From Victivallales bacterium (GTDB lineage Bacteria > Verrucomicrobiota > Lentisphaeria > Victivallales > Victivallaceae): a stretch of 7,782 bases of DNA. The stretch's first letter is position 1. Each line of letters begins with the position of its first letter. The translations under genes were made by a program, and so were the position numbers. This document shows positions 1-5,062 of the stretch, piece after piece. Under the pieces are notes generated by a model. That model searched no databases and was not told where the DNA came from. It worked only from the letters and a program-made list of their open reading frames with translations. The stretch covers positions 1-7,782 of the forward strand of contig DAOWBJ010000067.1 of assembly GCA_030634125.1 (NCBI GenBank). Direction: 5' to 3'.

Positions 1-1
1 A

Positions 2-373
2 ATCGACATTTACAATGAGAACAAGCAGCAAAACATAGTTAAATCAGACCTTGTCCTCGACAAACTCATCGAGACGATAAAGGAGCAAATCAATCGTTGG
101 TGGACGGTCAGCGAAATGTCAGATTTCTGTAATTTAAGTGATGACCGGTTCAGGCGTGTATTTTTAAAAAAAACAGGTATGCTGCCCAAAATTTATATTG
201 ACCGTCTCAAAATTCAAAAAGCCGGAGAACTGCTAATGTCAAACCGCTTCAAGATTACAGAAATAGCGACACGTCTAGGATATGTCGATCAATATCATTT
301 CTCCAGAAGATTCAAAAAAATAACGGGTTTGTCACCGAGACGTTATAGGCAGGCATTTACGCTGGGGGCTTAA
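2..373 (+). CDS. AraC/XylS-family transcriptional regulator, C-terminal part
   Basis: The frame is open from the left edge, so the N-terminal sensing domain lies outside the window. The 123 visible codons hold a helical linker followed by the two helix-turn-helix units of an AraC DNA-binding domain. The first runs from WTVSEMSDFC through RFRRVFLKKTG. The second is KITEIATRLGYVDQYHFSRR, followed by the family signature FKKITGLSPRRYR just before the stop at 371. The conserved pattern IA..LGY.D..HFSR.FK...G.SP..YR is complete, so the end looks intact. Proteins of this class bind promoter DNA and usually activate sugar or stress genes. The ligand and targets cannot be inferred here. The next gene, valS, is separated by 173 nt with its own putative promoter and is probably not co-regulated. 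Confidence 0.93.
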   Translation: MDIYNENKQQNIVKSDLVLDKLIETIKEQINRWWTVSEMSDFCNLSDDRFRRVFLKKTGMLPKIYIDRLKIQKAGELLMSNRFKITEIATRLGYVDQYHFSRRFKKITGLSPRRYRQAFTLGA

Positions 374-380
374 AAATAGA

Positions 381-429
381 AAACCGCTTGACCGCGGTCC
401 GTGATCCAACGGCGGGCGCGTCGAGCCGC
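381..429. repeat. Short copy of a GC-rich intergenic repeat
   Basis: Positions 381-397 (aaaccgcttgaccgcgg) are identical to 3260-3276 downstream of valS. The similarity continues through ccgtg and ggcggg. The end of this copy, cgtcgagccgc at 419-429, is identical to 3518-3528. The two outer ends are therefore 49 bp apart here but about 269 bp apart at the other site, as if this were an internally deleted or minimal version of the same element. A perfect 10-bp palindrome (gaccgcggtc, 390-399) lies inside. The copy follows the stop of the AraC gene by a few bases. Confidence 0.7.
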
Positions 430-454
430 TGGTAATTTTCCATTTTGCTGTTTT

Positions 455-486
455 TTGTCTAAAAACATTTCAAAAAATCATATAAT
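455..486 (+). promoter_or_regulatory. Putative promoter of valS
   Basis: A perfect -10 hexamer TATAAT is at 481-486. The best -35-like hexamer is TTGTCT at 455-460, with an over-long 20-bp spacer, so the -10 is the stronger part of this call. Transcription would start near 493, giving a leader of about 54 nt before valS. No T-box or other recognisable leader structure is seen between the -10 and the start codon. Confidence 0.45.
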
Positions 487-546
487 GTGCTATCTTAATG
501 GCTTTGCTGAATTAAATTAAATGTTCTGTCTGGAGCCTTTAGATAT

Positions 547-3225
547 ATGAATACAAATAATGAAATGCCAAAAGCTTATGAACCGGCGGATATCGAAAAT
601 AAATGGTATCCAGTCTGGGAACAACGCGGCTATTTCCATGGTGAACCGAATTCTGAAAAGAAACCATATTCAATCGTAATCCCGCCGCCGAATGTAACCG
701 GCATTCTTCATCTCGGACATGTTCTAAATAATACTCTGCAGGATATTCTCATCAGATGGCGCAAAATGCAGGGTTATGAAGTCAGCTGGTTCCCCGGTAC
801 TGACCACGCTGGAATCGCTACTGAAAGCAAAGTTGAAAAAACTCTGCGCGACTCTGGAAAACCCGGACGGGACGACTTAGGCAGAGAAAAATTTATCGAA
901 AAAGTCTGGTCATGGCGCGAAGAATATGGCGGCACAATCATTAAACAGCTCCGCAAACTCGGTACAGCATGCGACTGGGAACGTGAACGCTTTACGATGG
1001 ACGAAGGCTTGAGTACCGCTGTCCGCAAAGTTTTTGTCGACCTCTACAATAAAGGCTGCATCTACCGCGGGCAACGCATGATTAACTGGTGTCCTGTTGC
1101 CAAAACCGCGCTTTCCGACGAAGAAGTTATTTATAAAGATGTTGATGGTAAGTTTTATCATTACAATTACCCCTTGTCGGATGGTTCAGGTGTTTTACAG
1201 ATAGCGACGACCCGTCCCGAAACTATGTTCGGTGACACCGCTGTGGCTGTTCATCCTGATGATGAACGCTACAAACAATTTATCGGCAAAACCGTTGATT
1301 TACCTTTGACTGACCGCAAAATCCCGATTATAGCCGATGAACACGCCGACCCCGGGAAAGGGACAGGATGTGTAAAAATAACTCCCGGGCATGATCCTAA
1401 CGACTTTATGGTCGGGGAGCGTCATGATCTGGATATTATCGCGATTATGAATGACGACGCGTCCCTGAACGCTAAATGCGGATCTGAATTTGAAGGCCTG
1501 GATCGTTTTGCCGCCCGCAAAAAGTGCGTTAAGATGCTCGAAGAGCAGGGGCTCATGGTTGAGATTGAGGATATTAAGCATGCGGTGGGTTATTCTGAAC
1601 GCGGCGATGTGCCGATTGAAACGCTCGTCAGTGCGCAGTGGTTCTGCAACATGAAAGAACTGGCGAAACCTGCTGTTGAAGCTGTAAAAAGCGGTGAAAT
1701 TAATTTTCATCCGCAGCGCTGGAGCAAAACTTATGACCATTGGATGGAAAATATTCAGGACTGGTGCATCAGCCGTCAAATCTGGTGGGGACACCGTATC
1801 CCGGCATGGTACAATGATGATAATAACGAAATTTATGTCGGCATGGAAGCTCCGGATGACGGTGGATCATGGACACAGGAAAAAGATGTTTTAGATACCT
1901 GGTTCAGTTCATGGTTGTGGCCCTTTTCGGTCATGGGCTGGCCTGAAAAAACTGATACTTTAGAATATTTTTACCCGACCTGCGATTTGGTTACCGGGCC
2001 GGATATTATATTTTTCTGGGTAGCTCGAATGATTATGGCAGGTTGCGAATTTATGGGGGATATTCCCTTCAAAAACGTTTATTTCACCAGTATTATTCGC
2101 GACGACCAAGGGCGTAAACTCAGCAAGTCCCTGGGGAATTCGCCCGATCCGCTGGATGTTATTGATATTTACGGCGCGGACGCGCTGCGGTTCTCAATTA
2201 TTTATATCGCACCGGTCGGCATGGATATCAGATACAGCAATGAAAAATGTGAGTTGGGACGTAATTTCGCTAATAAACTGTGGAACGCCTGTCGTTTCCG
2301 TCTCATGCAGGGACCGGTTACCGAAGGATTCCGTGATTTGTCAGGTGTTGATCACAATGTACTTACGCCGGACGAAAAATGGATTATTTCGTGGATCAAT
2401 GAAGCGATTATAATGACCAACAAGTCGCTTGAGGATTTCCGTTTCCATTACGCAGTGCATGAAATTTATGAACTGGTCTGGAGCACTTTCTGCGACTGGT
2501 TTATCGAAACCTCGAAAGTACGTCTTTACGGCAGCGAAGAAGAAAAACAACAGGTTCTGCAAGTGCTTGATTTCGTACTGTTCAAAATCCTGCGCCTGCT
2601 GCATCCTTTTATGCCGTTTATTACCGAAGAACTGGCGCATCAGATGGGTTTTTTGAATGAAGACCAGACCATTATGCGTGAAAGTTATCCGCGTCCTTTG
2701 ACGGATTTGAATATCCCGTCGATTATGGATAAAGACCATGATTTGCTTGACTTAGTCGAAGCTAAATTCCAACTGGTTCGTGCCGGGCGCAGTCTGCGCG
2801 CTAATGCTGGAGTCCCTGACGGCAAAAAGATAAATTATTTTGTTAAAGCTGTTGACCAGACTAACGCTGATTTCCTGAGCAGCGAAATAGAGTCCCTCAA
2901 AATATTATTGAGAGCCGGGAATATTGAGATTTCACTTGTTGATTATGATGTAGCGAGCCGCGGAGCCGCTCCGTCACAAATTGCCAACGCGGGAATTATT
3001 TATTTACCACTTGAGGGTTTAATTGATATTGAGGACGAGCTCAAAAAACTAAACAAACAGAAAAAAGGGCTTGAGGGCTGGATTAAAGGTTCAATCGCAA
3101 AGCTTTCAAATCAAAAGTTTTTAAATAACGCTCCCGAAAAAGTCGTCAGCGCGGCAAAAGGTCATCTGGAAGAAATGAAACAGAAGCTTGAGCGCGTTGA
3201 ACAGCTAATCAGCGATTTAAAATAG
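547..3225 (+). CDS. valS: Valyl-tRNA synthetase (ValRS)
   Basis: This cytoplasmic class Ia synthetase charges tRNA-Val with valine and hydrolyses mischarged Thr-tRNA-Val. At 892 residues it is full length for the bacterial family. The N-terminal Rossmann signature is PPPNVTG (46-52) with HLGH (55-58). The CP1 editing domain shows TTRPETMFGD (221-230), HPDD (236-239) and HDPNDF (282-287). The catalytic core resumes with WWGHRIPAWY (413-422) and DVLDTWFSS (447-455). The second ATP signature is KLSKS (524-528), with Leu in place of the usual Met. An anticodon-binding helical domain spans roughly 605-750 (FCDWFIE, LHPFMPFITEEL). The C-terminal tRNA-binding coiled coil (about 822-890) ends the protein. 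The start follows a modest Shine-Dalgarno (TGGAG, 531-535). It appears to be a single-gene transcript, because repeats follow the stop. Confidence 0.98.
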   Translation: MNTNNEMPKAYEPADIENKWYPVWEQRGYFHGEPNSEKKPYSIVIPPPNVTGILHLGHVLNNTLQDILIRWRKMQGYEVSWFPGTDHAGIATESKVEKTLRDSGKPGRDDLGREKFIEKVWSWREEYGGTIIKQLRKLGTACDWERERFTMDEGLSTAVRKVFVDLYNKGCIYRGQRMINWCPVAKTALSDEEVIYKDVDGKFYHYNYPLSDGSGVLQIATTRPETMFGDTAVAVHPDDERYKQFIGKTVDLPLTDRKIPIIADEHADPGKGTGCVKITPGHDPNDFMVGERHDLDIIAIMNDDASLNAKCGSEFEGLDRFAARKKCVKMLEEQGLMVEIEDIKHAVGYSERGDVPIETLVSAQWFCNMKELAKPAVEAVKSGEINFHPQRWSKTYDHWMENIQDWCISRQIWWGHRIPAWYNDDNNEIYVGMEAPDDGGSWTQEKDVLDTWFSSWLWPFSVMGWPEKTDTLEYFYPTCDLVTGPDIIFFWVARMIMAGCEFMGDIPFKNVYFTSIIRDDQGRKLSKSLGNSPDPLDVIDIYGADALRFSIIYIAPVGMDIRYSNEKCELGRNFANKLWNACRFRLMQGPVTEGFRDLSGVDHNVLTPDEKWIISWINEAIIMTNKSLEDFRFHYAVHEIYELVWSTFCDWFIETSKVRLYGSEEEKQQVLQVLDFVLFKILRLLHPFMPFITEELAHQMGFLNEDQTIMRESYPRPLTDLNIPSIMDKDHDLLDLVEAKFQLVRAGRSLRANAGVPDGKKINYFVKAVDQTNADFLSSEIESLKILLRAGNIEISLVDYDVASRGAAPSQIANAGIIYLPLEGLIDIEDELKKLNKQKKGLEGWIKGSIAKLSNQKFLNNAPEKVVSAAKGHLEEMKQKLERVEQLISDLK

Positions 3226-3255
3226 GCGAACGTCGCCCTCGAATATCTTTAAATT

Positions 3256-3291
3256 AAAAAAACCGCTTGACCGCGGCCCGTGGTTAAGCGG
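3256..3291 (-). terminator. Intrinsic-terminator-like hairpin reading on the minus strand
   Basis: CCGCTTGACC (3263-3272) pairs with GGTTAAGCGG (3282-3291) over 10 bp including one G-U, with a 9-nt loop. Seven A residues (3256-3262) lie on its left side. Read on the minus strand, this is a GC-rich stem followed directly by TTTTTTT, the classic intrinsic terminator layout. On the plus strand no T-run follows, so it would not be a standard terminator for valS. No minus-strand gene is certain upstream of it, so it may simply be the end of the repeat element. Confidence 0.45.
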
Positions 3292-3377
3292 CGGGAAACG
3301 CTTATCGTCCGTCTCCAACGGGCGAAACTTAAGCGGCTTGCCGCGCATTAGACCAATGCCTTTCTCGAATAACGAAG

Positions 3378-3414
3378 CTTTTCAAAAAAAGAGCTTGCGA
3401 TATTTTTTGAAAAG
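3378..3414. repeat. Perfect 12-bp inverted repeat
   Basis: CTTTTCAAAAAA (3378-3389) is the exact reverse complement of TTTTTTGAAAAG (3403-3414), with a 13-nt centre. It lies in the middle of the composite repeat region and is much more AT-rich than the repeats on either side. Either strand would form a hairpin if transcribed. Confidence 0.75.
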
Positions 3415-3449
3415 ATGTGAGTGATCGAGCAGTCAAAATCTCCAATCTT

Positions 3450-3527
3450 CGGCTCAAGAGGACTTTCGCCCTCCACAAAAATAGTTGCATCAATGTTTCA
3501 CCTGGAGGGCGAGACTCCGTCGAGCCG
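3450..3527. repeat. Long imperfect inverted repeat (25-26 nt arms)
   Basis: The left arm (3450-3475) begins CGGCTC and ends TCGCCCTCCA. The right arm (3503-3527) is TGGAGGGCGA followed by a variable middle and GAGCCG. The arm ends match perfectly in inverted orientation, and the differences (including one indel) are confined to the middle. The spacer is 27 nt. The right arm contains the cgtcgagccgc stretch shared with 419-429. Confidence 0.75.
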
Positions 3528-3562
3528 CAACCACCCACAGCTAAATCTTTCCCGCCTTATCC

Positions 3563-3592
3563 TTGACATTAAACATGCGCATACTATATTAT
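3563..3592 (+). promoter_or_regulatory. Sigma70-type promoter of the MNT-HEPN gene
   Basis: A perfect -35 TTGACA is at 3563-3568. Two overlapping -10 candidates follow: TATTAT (3587-3592, 18-bp spacer) and TATATT (3585-3590, 16-bp spacer). Transcription should begin around 3597-3604. That puts the possible TTG start at 3597 at or before the 5' end of the mRNA and favours the ATG at 3648. Confidence 0.65.
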
Positions 3593-3647
3593 AAAATTGT
3601 TGGAAATTGACCGTATTAATTTAACTTATTTTATAGTATATAGTGTT

Positions 3648-4517
3648 ATGAAAAAATCGTTGGCACATCTTCCGCTTAACAAAAAACAGGAGCTCAAAAG
3701 GCTCAAGTCCATCATTCTGGCAACTGTGCCGGAAACGGAGTTTATCATTCTGTTCGGCAGTCATGCCCGCGGCGACTGGGTGGATGACGAATATGTGGAA
3801 GATTATATTACCTATTCATATAAAAGCGATTTTGATATTCTTGTGATTACTGAGGATAAAAAATCGGCTGATAAAGAAAGTCCATGGATGATGATTGAAA
3901 ATGATTACTATGGAGCTTATCATGACCGTACTTCCGTCGATATTATCCGTCATCATATTCAGGAAGTGAACGGCAAACTCAAAGAGGGGCATTATTTCTT
4001 CTCGGACATAAAAAAAGAAGGTATACTGCTCTACAATTCCGGCAGATATAAACTCGAAAGAAGACACAAAATCGACCCGGCAAGAAGACTGGAAATTGCT
4101 GTTGATGATTTTGAACAATGGTTCGAAAGCGCAAAAGAATTTTTTGAACAATTTGAATATGCTTACGATAATAAAAAATATAAGATTGCCGCATTTTTAC
4201 TTCATCAGGCAACAGAACGTTTTTATGGTGCGATGATACTGGTAGTTTCAGGCTACAAACCCAAAACCCATAATATAGAGACGCTCGGCAAGATAGCTTC
4301 GCGTTATTACCCTGAATTTCTCAAGATTTTTCCGAAAAAAACTGACGAGGAGCAACGCCTTTTTAAGCAGTTGAAAAAAGCCTATATCGATGCCCGTTAC
4401 AAAAAAGATTACAGCATCACCAAAGAGGAACTCTCATATTTAGCGAAACGTGTTGAAAAGCTCCGCGATTTAGTAGAAAAAACCTGCAAAGCCAAAATAG
4501 AAACTTTAAAAAAATAA
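3648..4517 (+). CDS. Single-chain MNT nucleotidyltransferase-HEPN protein
   Basis: This 289-residue protein fuses a minimal nucleotidyltransferase domain to a HEPN domain. The NTase motif is GSHARGD (37-43), then DFD (61-63) as the metal-binding Asp pair, with D98 (TSVDII) a candidate third acidic residue. The gap between GS and DxD is longer than in typical MNT proteins. A linker with FFSDIKKEGILLY (117-129) leads into the helical HEPN domain (about 146-285), with HQATERFY (186-193) and DARYKKDY (248-255). The expected HEPN RNase motif R-x4-6-H is absent: no His follows R250. An upstream in-frame TTG at 3597 would add 17 residues, but it lies at the predicted transcription start, and MKKSLAHLP looks like a natural N-terminus for this family. 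Separate MntA/HepT pairs are toxin-antitoxin systems in which the NTase AMPylates a HEPN tyrosine. Whether this fused form acts the same way is unknown. It stands alone, with its own promoter, between repeats and a gene remnant. Confidence 0.88.
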   Translation: MKKSLAHLPLNKKQELKRLKSIILATVPETEFIILFGSHARGDWVDDEYVEDYITYSYKSDFDILVITEDKKSADKESPWMMIENDYYGAYHDRTSVDIIRHHIQEVNGKLKEGHYFFSDIKKEGILLYNSGRYKLERRHKIDPARRLEIAVDDFEQWFESAKEFFEQFEYAYDNKKYKIAAFLLHQATERFYGAMILVVSGYKPKTHNIETLGKIASRYYPEFLKIFPKKTDEEQRLFKQLKKAYIDARYKKDYSITKEELSYLAKRVEKLRDLVEKTCKAKIETLKK

Positions 4518-4526
4518 AAGTAAAAG

Positions 4527-4561
4527 TATAATAAAATAAAAATTAGTAGCTATCAGAGGGG
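4527..4561 (+). promoter_or_regulatory. -10 element and strong Shine-Dalgarno of the broken gene
   Basis: A perfect TATAAT (4527-4532) lies 10 nt after the MNT-HEPN stop. It has no good -35 (TTTAAA near 4505 at best). GAGGGG (4556-4561) is a strong ribosome-binding site a few bases before the ATG at 4566. Expression signals therefore survive although the gene behind them is broken. Confidence 0.45.
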
Positions 4562-4616
4562 AAATATGGAAACATTTGATTCTATCAAAAAAACACTTCA
4601 TGACCGAATAACTAGT

Positions 4617-4782
4617 ACTCAATAAAGCTTAAATGTTCGCAGTTTTATTAGTCTTATCCAGCCTTGGGTTTACATCAGAAAACACGGCTGAGACAGCCGT
4701 GGCTACATCGCTAAATGTGAAATGATGTAGTCACCTCTGTCTCAGAGGTGCAATGATGCGAACTTTTTAGGTATACAATTGT
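4617..4782. mobile_element. MITE-like non-autonomous insertion (166 bp) with ACTAGT target duplication
   Basis: ACTAGT occurs at 4611-4616 and again at 4783-4788, bounding 166 bp that interrupt a reading frame. The ends are imperfect terminal inverted repeats. ACTAGTAC at 4611-4618 mirrors GTACTAGT at 4781-4788, and GTTCGCA (4635-4641) mirrors TGCGAAC (4757-4763) at nearly the same distance from each end (24 versus 25 nt). No transposase is encoded. The centre is a 27-nt-arm inverted repeat. Because ACTAGT is palindromic, the true boundary could extend a base or two either way, and a 6-bp target-site duplication cannot be fully separated from terminal repeat sequence. Confidence 0.72.
4683..4750. 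repeat. Twin hairpins inside a larger inverted repeat
   Basis: The left arm (4683-4709) and right arm (4724-4750) are inverted copies that match at 22 of 27 positions, with a 14-nt centre. Each arm also folds on its own. CACGGCT-GAGAC-AGCCGTG (4683-4701) and CACCTCT-GTCTC-AGAGGTG (4732-4750) are perfect 7-bp stems with 5-nt loops. The loops GAGAC and GTCTC are exact reverse complements, so a kissing interaction is possible in RNA or single-stranded DNA. Four of the five arm differences are paired changes that keep the small stems intact. Confidence 0.85.
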
Positions 4783-4934
4783 ACTAGTCCTTTTACTGGC
4801 TCATTTATAGTTTCATGGATTATTGTTAATTGGAAATTCGTTTGAATTAAGTCAAGCAGATAAAAAAACCAACAGCCTATACCACAGCCTAAACAACTCG
4901 AATTATCATCCTGTTATTCTGTCCACTCTCTTGA

Positions 4935-4962
4935 AATTCGTAATTCGTAATTTGTAATTCGT
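4935..4962. repeat. Four-copy heptamer tandem repeat (AATTCGT)
   Basis: The units are AATTCGT (4935-4941), AATTCGT (4942-4948), AATTTGT (4949-4955) and AATTCGT (4956-4962), with a partial AATTA after them. The array is in the non-coding stretch upstream of metK. It is a simple-sequence array of the kind that can change copy number by slippage. There are no spacers, so it is not a CRISPR. Confidence 0.85.
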
Positions 4963-4965
4963 AAT

Positions 4966-4990
4966 TATTTCAACTTTTCCAGTTGAAATA
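4966..4990 (+). other. 10-bp hairpin upstream of metK
   Basis: TATTTCAACT (4966-4975) pairs perfectly with AGTTGAAATA (4981-4990) around a 5-nt TTTCC loop. The stem is AT-rich, and only a short TTTT (4995-4998) follows after TAGGC, so it is not a convincing terminator. It could be an operator-like palindrome or part of an intergenic repeat. The rest of 4846-5062 is AT-rich and shows no gene and no recognisable SAM riboswitch. Confidence 0.5.
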
Positions 4991-5011
4991 TAGGCTTTTC
5001 TGATGTACTTT

Positions 5012-5044
5012 TTGAGATTGTATTTTATTCTAAATTAATATATT
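5012..5044 (+). promoter_or_regulatory. Weak candidate promoter of the metK operon
   Basis: TTGAGA (5012-5017) resembles a -35. TAATAT (5036-5041, 18-bp spacer) or TATATT (5039-5044, 21-bp spacer) could serve as the -10. Neither pairing is close to consensus, and the AT-rich background makes chance matches likely. Confidence 0.25.
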
Positions 5045-5048
5045 AAAT

Positions 5049-5053
5049 AAGGA
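5049..5053 (+). promoter_or_regulatory. metK: Ribosome-binding site that decides the metK start
   Basis: AAGGA at 5049-5053 directly abuts an ATG at 5054, which is too close to serve it. It is 9 nt upstream of the ATG at 5063, a normal distance. This favours 5063 (MSKINAPHVF) over 5054 (MLLMSKINAP) as the translation start. Confidence 0.7.
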
Positions 5054-5062
5054 ATGTTGTTA

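Larger units (their letters stand above)
3226..3540. repeat. Composite palindromic repeat region downstream of valS
   Basis: This 315-nt stretch has no credible gene and is a string of inverted repeats. They are a 5-bp hairpin at the valS stop (3225-3237), a 10-bp stem (3263-3272 with 3282-3291), GCATT/AATGC (3345-3359), a perfect 12-bp AT-rich inverted repeat (3378-3389 with 3403-3414) and a long imperfect inverted repeat (3450-3475 with 3503-3527). Its outer segments (3260-3276 and 3518-3528) match the two ends of the short copy at 381-429. I infer a dispersed non-coding element of this genome, perhaps MITE-like. No transposase is visible, and no target duplication could be identified. Confidence 0.65.
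4566..4845 (+). pseudogene. N-terminal remnant of a small membrane-protein gene, split by an insertion
   Basis: The first part (4566-4616) encodes METFDSIKKTLHDRITS and then reaches a stop (4623) inside inserted DNA. After the insertion, translation from the second ACTAGT (4783) gives TSPFTGSFIVSWIIVNWKFV and a stop at 4843. Joining the two parts at the shared ACTAGT gives one smooth 36-residue N-terminus: a charged helix, DRITSPF, and a hydrophobic segment with SW...NWK. From memory, this resembles the start of a family of uncharacterised membrane proteins that begin with a similar DRI.SPF.GSF..SW...NW pattern. The remainder of the gene is missing or frameshifted. The +1 frame continues with FELSQADKKTN but soon runs into repeat sequence. 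The function of the intact gene is unknown. Confidence 0.75.

Noticed and set aside
374..546. T-box leader upstream of valS
   Set aside because: The stretch between the putative promoter and valS is about 60 nt, far too short for a T-box, and no specifier structure or terminator is visible.
1300..1794. A 164-codon minus-strand open frame within valS
   Set aside because: It is a shadow of a well-supported essential gene, shows no recognisable domain and has no visible start signals. The other antisense and out-of-frame reads inside valS, metK and the kinase were rejected for the same reason.
3329..3538. A 69-codon minus-strand open frame (MGGCGSTESR...)
   Set aside because: It lies entirely within the palindromic repeat region, spans both arms of the inverted repeat and looks like no known protein. 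Its openness is best explained by the repeat.
3597..3647. TTG start adding 17 residues to the MNT-HEPN protein
   Set aside because: The TTG sits at the predicted transcription start of the TTGACA promoter and has no ribosome-binding site. The ATG at 3648 gives a natural family N-terminus.
4566..4625. A complete 19-residue micro-protein with a strong ribosome-binding site
   Set aside because: Its last two codons and stop come from the inserted element, and the frame resumes after the second ACTAGT, so it is the start of a broken gene.
4935..4966. Possible CRISPR array
   Set aside because: The 7-bp units are directly adjacent with no spacers, so this is a simple tandem repeat.
4846..5062. SAM riboswitch upstream of metK
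   Set aside because: I looked for SAM-I-like conserved stretches and a terminator/antiterminator arrangement and found none. Only a small AT-rich hairpin is present. A covariance-model search would settle it.
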